Part shown: positions 1 to 9,232 of the stretch, in pieces | Numbering within the stretch: the stretch's first letter is position 1 | How the letters are laid out: each line of letters opens with the position of its first letter | Source of the DNA: Bacteroidota bacterium | Lineage (GTDB): Bacteria; Bacteroidota; Ignavibacteria; Tepidaquicellales; Tepidaquicellaceae | Assembly (NCBI GenBank): GCA_018266895.1 | Contig: JAFDZQ010000004.1 | Span: 1-32,071, forward strand | Length of the DNA: 32,071 nt | Direction of reading: 5' to 3' | The notes under the pieces: generated by a model | What the model was told of the DNA's origin: nothing | Database searches by the model: none | What the model saw: the letters and a program-made list of their open reading frames with translations, nothing else | Translations under genes and position numbers: made by a program

Positions 1-152
1 AAAAATAAATCTAATTATGTGATTAATATAAAGATTATTTTTCATTTCAAAATTGTTTTGGACGGTATTGTTAAATTATTCATTGATCAAGCGTAAGTTT
101 ATAGATTATGAATTCCAGAAAAGTTAAATTACACTGCACTTAACATAATCCC

Positions 153-176
153 CGGAAATTCCGTAACATACGTTAC
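153..176. promoter_or_regulatory. Two adjoining inverted repeats upstream of the tricorn gene
   Basis: CGGAA-A-TTCCG (153-163) is a perfect inverted repeat with a one-base centre. It runs directly into GTAACATACGTTAC (163-176), a near-perfect 14-bp palindrome with one mismatched pair. They end about 42 bases before the tricorn start and are unusually symmetric for this AT-rich leader. A transcription-factor operator is possible but no factor can be named. Confidence 0.25.
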
Positions 177-217
177 TATTCCAATTCATTAATTAAATTT
201 TAATTTAAATAAGTAAT

Positions 218-3200
218 ATGAGCAAATCCGGTTATAAACGATTTCCGACTATTCACGGTATGAAAGTAGTTTTTGTTTGTGAAGACGATCTATGGGAAGT
301 TTCATTGTCAGGCGGAGTAGCACGGCGGCTTACCTCAAATTCAGGTGAAGTCACATATCCTTATTTTTCTCCTGACGGAAACCACATTGCGTTTTCAGGG
401 AAAGAGGAAGGTGAAAGAGATGTGTATGTAATTCCGTCAGAAGGCGGATCCAACAGAAGAGTCACATTCATCGGAAAGAATACAAAAGTGATCGGATGGA
501 CAAAGGACAGCAGGTACATTATATTTTCAACAGATGCAAAATCTCCGTTTATAGGAAGAAGCGAATTGTTTAAAGTTTCTGTTAGCGGAGGAATTTCAGA
601 GAAACTTCCTTACGGTGTTGCAAATAACATTGCTTTCGGTCCCGGAGAAAGTGTTTTACTCGGGAAAAACACTCTTGATCCCGCAAGATGGAAAAGATAC
701 AAGGGAGGAACTGCAGGAGTATTCTGGATTGACAGAAAAGGAAACGGAAAATTCGGAAAATTCCTTGAAAACATCGGAGGAAATCTTGCAAGTCCAATGT
801 GGATCAATGACAGGATATATTTCATAAGTGATCATGAAGGCATAGGTAAACTTTATTCATGCAATCTTAAAGGGTCGGACATACAGAGTCATTCTGAAAA
901 CAAGGAATATTATGTAAGAAACGCTTCTACGGACGGAGAGAAAATAGTTTATCATTCAGGCGCTGAGATTTATGTATTTGATCCTGCAGACGGTGAGGAG
1001 AGTAAAATAAATATTCAGTATCACAGTCCGCAGATACAGAGACAGAGAAAATTCATAGATGCGGAAAATTATCTTCAGGATTATAACATAAGTCCCGACG
1101 GACATTCGATGACAGTAACAACAAGAGGTAAATCATATTATTTTTCTGACTGGGAAGGACCTGTAATGCAGACCGGTAAACAGCATGGAGTCAGGTACAG
1201 ACAGACACAATGGCTTCATGACAAGGAAAGCTTGGTTACGATTTCAGATGAAGGAGGATCAGAGTCTGTAGAAGTTCACTCCTTAAAAGACGGCAGGCAA
1301 AATGTTAAAAGAATTAAGAATCCGGATATCGGTATTATTGCCAGAATAAGAGTATCTCCGAAAGAACACCGGATCGCTGTATCAAATAACAGGCATGAAT
1401 TATATCATATTGATCTGAAAAGCGAAACTCTTAAGCTGATAGCAAAAAGTAAATTTGAAAGAATCGAAGATTTCTGTTTTTCATCGGACGGAAAACTTAT
1501 AGCATACAGCATGTCAAATGCGCATTTTCTGTCATCTATTTATATTTATGATATTGAAACAAATGAAAATCATCAGATAACATCAACAGGATTCAGGGAT
1601 TATCAGCCGACTTTTGATCCGGACGGCAGGTATCTTTATTTTTTGTCTGCAAGAGAATTCAATCCTGTTTATGACACAAGTTACTTTCAGCTGGGCTTCC
1701 CTCTTGGAGTCCGTCCGTATTTAATATCTCTCAGAAAAGATATCGTTTCACCTTTTACACAGGAATACGGCAGAATATTTTCAAAGAACGGAAGCTATTC
1801 CGCAAAAGACAAAGACAAAAAAGACAGTGATACAGTAAAAAAAGAAGTTAAGAAAACAACAGTTGATTATGAAGACATACACAGCAGGATTATTTCGTTC
1901 CCTCTGCCGGAAAAAAACTACTTCCAGATAATGGCTGTAAAAGACGGGCTTGTGTACAGCCGCGAACCGATCAAAGGCGCACTGCATCACTGGTACTGGG
2001 AAAAGCATCCTTCTGACGAAGCCCTTGAAAGATTTGATTTCAATACGCAGAAGTCAGAGCAGATAGCAAGGAAAGTGGCAAGTTTCAAAATTTCAATGAA
2101 CGGCAAATCACTTGTTTACAGAACAGGGAACAAATTATTTCTTAAATCTGATATCTTTGATGATAACGGTTACGATTCCGAAAACAAAGATTTTTCTAAA
2201 AGCAAAAGCGACTGGATCGATCTTTCAAGAATAAAAGTAAATCTTGATCCGATGAGCGAATGGGAACAAATGTACAATGAAGCGTGGAGACTGCAGAAGG
2301 AACATTTCTGGACTCCGGATATGTCAGGCATAGACTGGGATCTTATTTACAGGAGATATCTGCCGTTGCTTGAAAGAGTAGCTACAAGGTCTGAGTTTTC
2401 AGATCTGATATGGGAAATGCAGGGTGAGCTTGGCACTTCACATGCTTATGAATGGGGAGGAGATTACAAGCCGTCGCCGAATTACAGGCTCGGCTCTCTC
2501 GGTGCAGATTATGTGTTTGATGAAAAGGAAAAAGCATACAGAATTACACACATTATCAACGGAGATTCCTGGAAGAATAATTCGCCTTTAAGAAATCTCG
2601 GGGTTGAAATCAGCGAAGGAGACTTTATACTTGCCATTAACGGAGAGGAATTGAATTCCTCAGTTACTCCAAATGCCCTGCTTGTGAACAGGGCAAAAAG
2701 TTATGTAAATGTCACTGTAAAATCGGCTAAAACCGGAAAGACAAGGACATTCAATATAAAAACAAATGCAACTGATTTTGATGCCAGATACAGGGAATGG
2801 GTGGAAAAAAACAGAAAATATGTTCATGAAAAATCAAAGGGAAAACTCGGATATGTTCATATACCTGACATGGGACCTGACGGATTTTCTGAATTTCACA
2901 GATATTATCTGGATGAATCATCAAGGGACGGGCTTGTTGTCGATATCAGAGATAACGGCGGCGGACATGTGTCTCAGCTGATACTCGAGCTGCTTTCAAG
3001 GAAACAGCTTGGATATGATCTTTCAAGATACGGGAGTACGGGCACTTATCCCAGCCACAGTGTTGCAGGAGCGATGGTCTGCATAACCGACGAATATGCA
3101 GGATCTGACGGAGACATTTTCAGTCATAATTTCAAGCAGATGAAGCTGGGGACTCTTATCGGTAAAAGGACATGGGGAGGAGTGATCGGCATAAATCCAC

Positions 3201-3526
3201 GCCTTGCGCTTGCAGACGGTACGCTTACTACACAGCCGGAGTATGCTACATATATGAATGATGTCGGATGGGGTGTAGAAAATTACGGAACAGATCCTGA
3301 TATTGAAGTTGATATTTCACCTCAGGATTATGCAGCCGGAAAAGATCCTCAGCTTGACAAAGCTATATCCGTTGCACTGAATCAGCTGAAAAAACATCCG
3401 GTGAAAATTCCAAAGTTCGATAAAAAACCAAAACTTAATCTGCCTGTGTTTAATATCAGCAAAAACGGAAACGGAGCATTTAAGAAAAAAGTCAGCGAAA
3501 AGCCAAAGGCAAAACAGAAAACTTAA
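218..3526 (+). CDS. Tricorn protease homolog (peptidase family S41)
   Basis: Predicted large cytosolic serine protease that trims oligopeptides released by upstream proteases. The 1102 residues match the usual tricorn length (about 1070 in the archaeal enzyme). The N-terminal half is beta-propeller sequence with repeated S/D-PDG blades (for example near residues 50 and 425, and FDPDGRYLYF near 465). A Lys/Asp-rich linker lies near 525-545, a PDZ-like segment near 760-840, and the S41 catalytic domain follows. Catalytic residues are visible: S741-H742 (GTSHAY), the nucleophile S963 followed by D964 (AGSDGD), and E1021 (GVENYGTDPD). There is no signal peptide, since the first propeller strand starts about 10 residues in, which fits cytoplasmic action. 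It has no close neighbour on its strand and is followed by a strong hairpin terminator, so it is probably monocistronic. The assignment is very secure; substrates are unknown. Confidence 0.95.
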   Translation: MSKSGYKRFPTIHGMKVVFVCEDDLWEVSLSGGVARRLTSNSGEVTYPYFSPDGNHIAFSGKEEGERDVYVIPSEGGSNRRVTFIGKNTKVIGWTKDSRYIIFSTDAKSPFIGRSELFKVSVSGGISEKLPYGVANNIAFGPGESVLLGKNTLDPARWKRYKGGTAGVFWIDRKGNGKFGKFLENIGGNLASPMWINDRIYFISDHEGIGKLYSCNLKGSDIQSHSENKEYYVRNASTDGEKIVYHSGAEIYVFDPADGEESKINIQYHSPQIQRQRKFIDAENYLQDYNISPDGHSMTVTTRGKSYYFSDWEGPVMQTGKQHGVRYRQTQWLHDKESLVTISDEGGSESVEVHSLKDGRQNVKRIKNPDIGIIARIRVSPKEHRIAVSNNRHELYHIDLKSETLKLIAKSKFERIEDFCFSSDGKLIAYSMSNAHFLSSIYIYDIETNENHQITSTGFRDYQPTFDPDGRYLYFLSAREFNPVYDTSYFQLGFPLGVRPYLISLRKDIVSPFTQEYGRIFSKNGSYSAKDKDKKDSDTVKKEVKKTTVDYEDIHSRIISFPLPEKNYFQIMAVKDGLVYSREPIKGALHHWYWEKHPSDEALERFDFNTQKSEQIARKVASFKISMNGKSLVYRTGNKLFLKSDIFDDNGYDSENKDFSKSKSDWIDLSRIKVNLDPMSEWEQMYNEAWRLQKEHFWTPDMSGIDWDLIYRRYLPLLERVATRSEFSDLIWEMQGELGTSHAYEWGGDYKPSPNYRLGSLGADYVFDEKEKAYRITHIINGDSWKNNSPLRNLGVEISEGDFILAINGEELNSSVTPNALLVNRAKSYVNVTVKSAKTGKTRTFNIKTNATDFDARYREWVEKNRKYVHEKSKGKLGYVHIPDMGPDGFSEFHRYYLDESSRDGLVVDIRDNGGGHVSQLILELLSRKQLGYDLSRYGSTGTYPSHSVAGAMVCITDEYAGSDGDIFSHNFKQMKLGTLIGKRTWGGVIGINPRLALADGTLTTQPEYATYMNDVGWGVENYGTDPDIEVDISPQDYAAGKDPQLDKAISVALNQLKKHPVKIPKFDKKPKLNLPVFNISKNGNGAFKKKVSEKPKAKQKT

Positions 3527-3551
3527 AATCAAAATTATTTATATTTTAATT

Positions 3552-3585
3552 AAACCGGAAATCAAAAACTTCCGGTTTTTTTATT
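3552..3585 (+). terminator. Rho-independent terminator after tricorn gene
   Basis: A 9-bp perfect stem AAACCGGAA/TTCCGGTTT (3552-3560 with 3570-3578) encloses a 9-base loop and continues into a T-rich tract. It sits 25 bases after the tricorn stop. Confidence 0.85.
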
Positions 3586-3914
3586 TTACAACCGAAGTAT
3601 TAAGCATTTTAGCAAGACAATTTTGTAATCCAAATATTCATAGGAAATTTACATCAGAAAAAAGAGCAAACTACTTTTCGCTGAACACGGGTCAGATGGT
3701 TTGAAAAAACTTTTAAAAAAATGTGATCAGGCAGGGGTTTTTCATAAGTCAGATTTTCAATGAAATTTTATTTTAACAAAATTTTACATAACTTTTGCAA
3801 ATGAAATTTTTGCATGATGTGTAATGATTTGTTCTTTAAAAACAGTTATACATACAAAACAGAAATCTTTTAATTTATAATTACAAAACATAAAATCCGA
3901 AAGGAGTAATTTAA
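3586..3914. other. Intergenic region, no gene seen
   Basis: AT-rich leader between the tricorn terminator and the dockerin protein gene. No convincing reading frame, RNA or repeat was found. Its only clear element is the Shine-Dalgarno-like AGGAG at about 3902-3906 before the next ATG. The promoter for the next gene is presumably here but no confident -35/-10 or Bacteroidota-type (TTTG / TAnnTTTG) pair could be picked. Confidence 0.5.
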
Positions 3915-5633
3915 ATGAAAAAAATCATTCTTTTTTTATATATTATTTTTTCAGCATATGCTGATTTTTCCTATTCATCTCCTAAAATCAGTTTTAATGA
4001 ATTACTGATGCAATCAGAACTTAATCCGCAGAATGTAATTTCCGCAAGGTCTGAAGCAGTCAGACTGCAGATGCCGGTAAGCATTTTAACAAAAAACAAA
4101 GTAAAGTACGATGTCATGTCTGTTGAAAACGGCAGACCTGTTTATGCTGTAATAACAAACTTTGCCGATATATTCAAAGGCGGTTATACTGCATTTTACG
4201 AAGATATAATCGGTAAAATAAATTCAGCAGAAGCAAGGTTTGATTTCGGAAACGGAAATGTAAAAGACAATACAAACGGATATTTCAATCCTGTGATAAA
4301 GGATAACTCAATTGTCACAAAATATCTTATGATACCGGATATTACATCGGACAGAATATACCTTTTCAATGCTGCAAACGGAGACCTTGTCGATACTGCT
4401 TTTACGCCGACTACAAGACCACAGCTGTCAACTCCCAAACATGCAATATCGCATTTCAACGGAAAAGACATACTGCTTGCGGATCAGATCACCGATCTTG
4501 TGCAAAGATTTAATTCCGAAGGATTGTACACCGGTGTATTTGCTCCCATCGGAGGAGTCAACAACAGCATTCTGGACAATATAAGAGGAATAAAATACAG
4601 ATCGAACAATAATCTGCTTGTTACTGTAGGAAGCGGCACAAGCCAGAATACAATTCAGCAATTCGACTCGGCAGGAAATCATCTCGGAACATTTATCGGC
4701 ACGACTAACTTAAACAGTCCTTTTGACATCCTGATAAGGCAATCAGATATGCTTGTCACAAACTCATCCGGGGCTAACAGGATTACAAGATTCGATCTGA
4801 GCGGGAATTTTCTGAGTGTTTTTTCTTCAAGCACCGGCTTTGCATTTCCTCAGCAGATGATAGAGCTGCCGAACGGGAATGTCGTCGTAGCAGGATTCAG
4901 TCCCCCATCAGGTCTTGTAGTTCTGAATTCATCAGGTACATTTGTAAAACTCCTGAGCGGAGTTACCGGTAACAGAGGAGCATATATTCTTGGCAACGGT
5001 AATTATCTTACAACCAATGGCGCAGGGGTTCATGAAATTGATTCCGCTTCGGGAAACCTGATTCGATCCGTACTTAATACAGGAAACTTTCAGTACATTT
5101 CGGAATATGAGACAGCCGCTTTGAGATTAACACTTACTATCAACTTTCAATCATGCAATGAACAGGATTCCATAACTGTCGAATTAAGAAACTCCGTATC
5201 TCCTTATAATCTTATTGAATCAAAAAGGGGAATGGGCGGTAAAGGATTAAAAAGGAGGATAGATTTTTTTACAGCTTTAAACAGCACTCCTTATTTCATC
5301 GTGGTGAAGCACAGGAATTCAATCGAAACATGGAGCAGTTCGGCTAAAACTTTTACTAACGGTACTCTTTATTATGATTTTACTCTTGCAAACACACAGG
5401 CATTCGGAAATAATCTGATAAACTCCGGAGGCAAATGGTCGATTTATACAGGAGATGTAAATCAGGACGGCATAGTTGACGCCACCGATGTCAGTTTTGT
5501 GGACAATGATGCCGTAAGCGGAAATTACGGAACCGGAGTAAATGATCTGAACTGTGACGGGACCATAGATGTATCAGATCTTTCAGTCATTGATAATAAT
5601 TCTACATACTCAATCGGTGTAATAACCCCGTAA
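3915..5633 (+). CDS. Secreted beta-propeller-like protein with C-terminal dockerin
   Basis: 572 residues beginning with a classic signal peptide (MKK, hydrophobic stretch to about residue 20), so exported. The middle (about 135-400) is built of repeated segments rich in DLxxRFxxxG and FDLSGNFLSVF-type strands, like NHL/lactonase-type beta-propellers that read along a path (for example QRFNSEGLYTGVF, QFDSAGNHLGTF). The C-terminus carries two EF-hand-like dockerin type I repeats: D514-V-N516-Q-D518-G ... D522, and D544-L-N546-C-D548-G ... D552, both with the Ca2+-loop spacing. Dockerins normally bind cohesins; no cohesin is encoded in this window. The start is supported by AGGAG about 9 bases upstream. 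It is bounded by terminators on both sides and so is likely a single-gene unit. Substrate or partner cannot be told from sequence. Confidence 0.8.
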   Translation: MKKIILFLYIIFSAYADFSYSSPKISFNELLMQSELNPQNVISARSEAVRLQMPVSILTKNKVKYDVMSVENGRPVYAVITNFADIFKGGYTAFYEDIIGKINSAEARFDFGNGNVKDNTNGYFNPVIKDNSIVTKYLMIPDITSDRIYLFNAANGDLVDTAFTPTTRPQLSTPKHAISHFNGKDILLADQITDLVQRFNSEGLYTGVFAPIGGVNNSILDNIRGIKYRSNNNLLVTVGSGTSQNTIQQFDSAGNHLGTFIGTTNLNSPFDILIRQSDMLVTNSSGANRITRFDLSGNFLSVFSSSTGFAFPQQMIELPNGNVVVAGFSPPSGLVVLNSSGTFVKLLSGVTGNRGAYILGNGNYLTTNGAGVHEIDSASGNLIRSVLNTGNFQYISEYETAALRLTLTINFQSCNEQDSITVELRNSVSPYNLIESKRGMGGKGLKRRIDFFTALNSTPYFIVVKHRNSIETWSSSAKTFTNGTLYYDFTLANTQAFGNNLINSGGKWSIYTGDVNQDGIVDATDVSFVDNDAVSGNYGTGVNDLNCDGTIDVSDLSVIDNNSTYSIGVITP

Positions 5634-5659
5634 TAAAAAACCTACTTTCTAAAATTTAT

Positions 5660-5696
5660 ACAGGGATCCGGATAAATTCCGTATCCCTGTTTTTAT
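5660..5696 (+). terminator. Rho-independent terminator after dockerin protein gene
   Basis: ACAGGGAT (5660-5667) pairs with ATCCCTGT (5683-5690), extended by CGGA/TCCG inside after one mismatch, with a short AT loop, and is followed by TTTTATTT. It lies 26 bases after the stop. Confidence 0.85.
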
Positions 5697-5848
5697 TTAC
5701 GAAAATTTTTTTATAATTTCACGGCTTAACTTCATTTTAGATTCCGGTAATTAAGGAAGACAGAAGACAGCATACAAAGGTATAAAATAGTATCATTAAG
5801 TCTTTAAGAAAAAAAATTATATTGTAAAAATAATAAATTGAACATGTC

Positions 5849-6703
5849 ATGAGAAAATTTTTATTTCTTTTTTTACTTTCCGTTCTATTATGCAATCCTG
5901 AAATCATTTTATCCCAGAAGAAAGACACATTGTACAAACCCGGCTGGACTCCGAGAGGAGTCTTGGGTATTAATCTCAGCCAGGTAGCGTTAAGCAACTG
6001 GTCACAGGGAGGCGAAAATATATTATCGCTGTCCGGGATTTCAAACTTTGGTCTTGATCACTATAAAAAGCCGTGGCTCTTCAAAAACTCACTTGTTTCT
6101 TCGCTCGGTACGACTAAAACAGGTGGCGGCAGTTTTCAGACCAATGATAATGTACTGAGCTTTGAGAATGTTCTTATATACAAGGCCGGCTGGGCTGTGG
6201 ATCCCTTCATTGCAAATGAGATCAGAACAGGGATTCTGAACGGATATGATTACAAACAGGATCCTGCACTTCAGATATCTTCGTTTTTTGATCCGGGTTA
6301 TGTGACACAGAGCATAGGATTTACATTTGACAGACCAAATTTTTCGACAAGGTTAGGTCTTGCATTCAAAGAGACATTTACTGACAGATTCAGGCAGTAT
6401 TCCGATGACGTAAAAACTGCAGGTAAAAGAGAAGCGTTTAAATTTCAAACAGGTGTGGAATCAGTGACGGAAGCAAAATACAATCTTGCCGAAAATCTTT
6501 TTTACACAAGTAAATTAAGACTGTTTTCCGCATTTGAAACTCTTGACATATGGGACGTCGGCTGGGACAATACAATTTCTGCAAAAGTAAATGATCTCAT
6601 CGGTGTAAATTTAAATGTTCTGCTGATCTATGAAAAGGCACAGTCACTGAAAACCCAGTTGAAGGAGGGTCTGAACATCGGAATTTCTTATACAGTATTT
6701 TAA
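5849..6703 (+). CDS. DUF3078 family outer-membrane beta-barrel protein
   Basis: 284 residues with an N-terminal signal peptide (MRKFLFLFLLSVLLC..., likely cleaved near residue 22). The mature start is the family hallmark GWTPRGVLGINLSQVALSNW followed by SQGG, typical of DUF3078 proteins of Bacteroidota. The rest is alternating polar/aromatic beta-strand sequence ending in a terminal aromatic (YTVF), the usual signature of an outer-membrane barrel. Function of the family is unknown. It lies only 11 bases before rpiA and could be co-transcribed with the metabolic genes that follow, although a structural link to them is not evident. An out-of-frame ATG lies 5 bases upstream of the chosen start. 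Confidence 0.8.
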   Translation: MRKFLFLFLLSVLLCNPEIILSQKKDTLYKPGWTPRGVLGINLSQVALSNWSQGGENILSLSGISNFGLDHYKKPWLFKNSLVSSLGTTKTGGGSFQTNDNVLSFENVLIYKAGWAVDPFIANEIRTGILNGYDYKQDPALQISSFFDPGYVTQSIGFTFDRPNFSTRLGLAFKETFTDRFRQYSDDVKTAGKREAFKFQTGVESVTEAKYNLAENLFYTSKLRLFSAFETLDIWDVGWDNTISAKVNDLIGVNLNVLLIYEKAQSLKTQLKEGLNIGISYTVF

Positions 6704-6714
6704 CGATTTGTATT

Positions 6715-7404
6715 TTGGAAGAAAAAGACAGACAAAATTCAGAGAAAAAACTTGCAGCCGAAAAAGCAGTGGAGTTCGTTGAGGACGGAATGACGGTGGG
6801 CATCGGTACCGGCTCAACGGTCTTCTTTGCAATAAAAAAACTCGGGGAAAGGGTACAAAGCGGATTGAAATTTTCCGCGGTATCAACTTCCGAATCCACA
6901 TCAAAACTCGCCGTGTCTTCGGGAATAAGACTCATTACCCTTGAAGAAGCTGTCAGGATTGATCTGAACATTGACGGCGCTGATGAAGCTGACAGAAACT
7001 TTAACGGCATCAAGGGCGGCGGCGGAGCATTGCTGTTTGAAAAGATAGTCGCTCTATCGTCTGCAAAAAATATCTGGATCATTGATTCATCAAAGAATGT
7101 TGAACAGCTGGGAAAATTTCCTCTGCCTGTGGAAGTGATTCCGTTTGGTTACAAGAGAGTTTTGAATATTTTCAAAGAGATGAAATTTTATCCCGAACTC
7201 AGAGTTAAAAACGACAAGAAATTTTTAACAGACAGCGGAAATTATATTCTGGACCTTCATCTTGAAAAAATCGATAATGCGGAAAATCTTGATAAAGAAA
7301 TCAAAATGATAACCGGAGTTGTGGAAACAGGATTATTCATTAATATTGCCGATGTAATAATAACCGGAAAAAACAATTCAACTCAAATTTTAACAAAGGA
7401 ATGA
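6715..7404 (+). CDS. rpiA: Ribose-5-phosphate isomerase A
   Basis: Interconverts ribose-5-phosphate and ribulose-5-phosphate in the non-oxidative pentose phosphate pathway; cytosolic. At 229 residues it has the usual family length. Visible motifs are the phosphate-binding GTGST (31-35), the acidic active-site stretch DLNIDGADEAD (83-93) and KGGGGAL...E (100-109) with the catalytic glutamate at 109. The start is TTG: the conserved N-terminal KKLAAEKAVEFV helix precedes the first in-frame ATG (codon 26), so an ATG start would delete essential sequence. No Shine-Dalgarno is obvious. The stop overlaps the start of the M42 peptidase gene (ATGA), so the two are translationally coupled. Confidence 0.95.
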   Translation: MEEKDRQNSEKKLAAEKAVEFVEDGMTVGIGTGSTVFFAIKKLGERVQSGLKFSAVSTSESTSKLAVSSGIRLITLEEAVRIDLNIDGADEADRNFNGIKGGGGALLFEKIVALSSAKNIWIIDSSKNVEQLGKFPLPVEVIPFGYKRVLNIFKEMKFYPELRVKNDKKFLTDSGNYILDLHLEKIDNAENLDKEIKMITGVVETGLFINIADVIITGKNNSTQILTKE

Positions 7405-8477
7405 TCATGAGAAACGAAAGCAGGAAATTTCTTGAGAAATATATTAACAATGCATCTCCGGTCGGCTATGAAACCTCCGGTCAGAGAATCTGGCTGGAAT
7501 ATATTTCACCTTACATTGACACTTATATTTCGGATACTTACGGAACAATAGCAGGAGTCATAAATCCCGATGCTGAATATAAAGTAGTGATAGAAGCCCA
7601 CGCAGATGAAATATCCTGGTATGTAAATTATATTTCTGACGACGGAAATATATATGTTATCAGAAACGGATATACCGATAATCAGATTGCGCCTTCAAAG
7701 AGAGTGAACATTCATACAAAGAAAGGAATTGTAAAAGCCATATTCGGCTGGCCTTCTATACAGATCAGAGATAAAAAGGGAGATCAGGAACCGAATCTGA
7801 AAAATTTAATCATTGACTGCGGATGCAGTTCAAAAAAGGAAGTTGAAGCCCTGGGCGTTAATGTCGGATCAGTAGTTACTTACGATGACGAGCTCATGGT
7901 GCTTAACAATAAATACTTTGTCGGAAGAGCTCTCGATAACAGAATTGGAGGATTTATGATAGCGGAAGTCGCAAGAATTTTAAAAGAAAAGAAGAAGAAA
8001 CTTAACTTCGGACTTTATATCGTTAATGCAGTTCAGGAAGAGACAGGTCTGAGAGGCGCGGAAATGATCGCCAAAAAAATTAAACCGGATGTTGCAGTCG
8101 TAACAGATGTCTGTCATGATACACAGTCTCCTTTGTATAATAAAACTCTCGTTGGCGATGTGCACTGCGGTAAAGGTCCGGTGCTTTCTTACGGACCTGC
8201 CGTGCAGAATAATCTTCTTGAAATGATAATGAAAACAGCTAAAGCCGCGAAAATAAATTATCAGATTAAAGCTGTATCGGAACATACAAATACAGATACG
8301 GAATCATTTGCTTACTCTATGGAAGGCGTTGCTTCTGCTCTTATTTCCCTGCCATTGAAATATATGCATACTACTGTTGAAACAGCTCACAAGGACGATA
8401 TTGAAAATCTGATAAATCTTATGTACGAATTTTTAACACGTCTGAAGTCCGGATATGACTTCAGATATATAAAATAA
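7401..8477 (+). CDS. M42 family metallo-aminopeptidase
   Basis: 358-residue di-metal aminopeptidase of the M42 (glutamyl aminopeptidase / FrvX / tetrahedral aminopeptidase) family, cytosolic. The metal and catalytic residues can all be placed: H67-A-D69, bridging D179 (RALDNR), catalytic E213 and ligand E214 (VQEETGLRG), D236 (VTDVCHD) and H323 (YMHTTVE). The first motif reads AHADEI rather than the commoner AHMDEIG, a mild variation. The ATG at 7401 overlaps the rpiA stop by four bases; a second ATG at 7407 is an alternative start. With the tricorn protease at the start of the window it could contribute to peptide recycling, but they are not in the same operon. Confidence 0.92.
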   Translation: MIMRNESRKFLEKYINNASPVGYETSGQRIWLEYISPYIDTYISDTYGTIAGVINPDAEYKVVIEAHADEISWYVNYISDDGNIYVIRNGYTDNQIAPSKRVNIHTKKGIVKAIFGWPSIQIRDKKGDQEPNLKNLIIDCGCSSKKEVEALGVNVGSVVTYDDELMVLNNKYFVGRALDNRIGGFMIAEVARILKEKKKKLNFGLYIVNAVQEETGLRGAEMIAKKIKPDVAVVTDVCHDTQSPLYNKTLVGDVHCGKGPVLSYGPAVQNNLLEMIMKTAKAAKINYQIKAVSEHTNTDTESFAYSMEGVASALISLPLKYMHTTVETAHKDDIENLINLMYEFLTRLKSGYDFRYIK

Positions 8478-8496
8478 TTTAAACAGAATAACAAAA

Positions 8497-9207
8497 ATGA
8501 AGATCAAAGAATCAGTAATATTAATAACAGGCGGCAGTTCGGGAATCGGAAAAGCAGCCGCAAAACTTCTTTCAGACTCAGGGGCAAACGTAGCAATTAC
8601 GGGAAGAGATAAAACTAAGCTTATTAAAGTAGCTGAAGAAACAGGTTCATTTGCCGTTCATGCCGATGTTGCAAAACCGGCTGATATTGAAATGACTTAT
8701 AAAAGCGTGCTTGATAAATTCGGAAGACTTGACTGTCTGGTCAACAATGCTGGGATAGGAGAGTTTACCACGCTTGAAGAACTGACGCTGGAATCTTTTC
8801 AGAAGGTTTATTCCGTTAATGTCTTCGGAGCTGCGATGATGGCAAAGAAAGCTTCTGAGATTTTCAAAAAACAAAACTCCGGTAACATAATCAATATTGC
8901 TTCTACGGCAGGGCTGAAGGGATTTGCACGAGGCACAGTCTATTCATCATCCAAATTCGCTTTAAGAGGAATGACTGAATGCTGGCAGGCGGAACTCAGG
9001 CCGTTCAACATAAGGGTCATGCTTATCAATCCGAGTGAAGTTACAACTGCATTTGCTGACAAGAACAGATCCGAACGCCCTGAAACAGCCAAAAAATTAA
9101 GAAGCGAAGAAATTGCTCATGCAATAAAATCAGTCCTTGAAATGGATGACAGGGGATTTATTCCTGAACTTACAGTGTGGGCGACAAATCCTTGGGAGAA
9201 GAAATAA
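8497..9207 (+). CDS. Short-chain dehydrogenase/reductase (SDR)
   Basis: 236-residue classical SDR with a Rossmann fold. Visible are the cofactor-binding TGGSSGIG (11-18), the structural NNAG (83-86), and the catalytic S136, Y149 and K153 (YSSSK). R37 right after beta-strand 2 (TGRDK) suggests NADP(H) preference. The substrate cannot be predicted; related proteins are annotated as 3-ketoacyl-ACP-reductase-like. It starts 19 bases after the M42 peptidase and ends 25 bases before the aminotransferase, so it belongs to the same operon. Confidence 0.9.
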   Translation: MKIKESVILITGGSSGIGKAAAKLLSDSGANVAITGRDKTKLIKVAEETGSFAVHADVAKPADIEMTYKSVLDKFGRLDCLVNNAGIGEFTTLEELTLESFQKVYSVNVFGAAMMAKKASEIFKKQNSGNIINIASTAGLKGFARGTVYSSSKFALRGMTECWQAELRPFNIRVMLINPSEVTTAFADKNRSERPETAKKLRSEEIAHAIKSVLEMDDRGFIPELTVWATNPWEKK

Positions 9208-9232
9208 TTTTTTGAAAATTTAATATCATTGA

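Noticed and set aside
6597-7082. 161-codon open frame on the minus strand opposite rpiA
   Set aside because: It is antisense to strongly conserved rpiA codons and its translation is Ser/Pro/Phe-rich without any domain.
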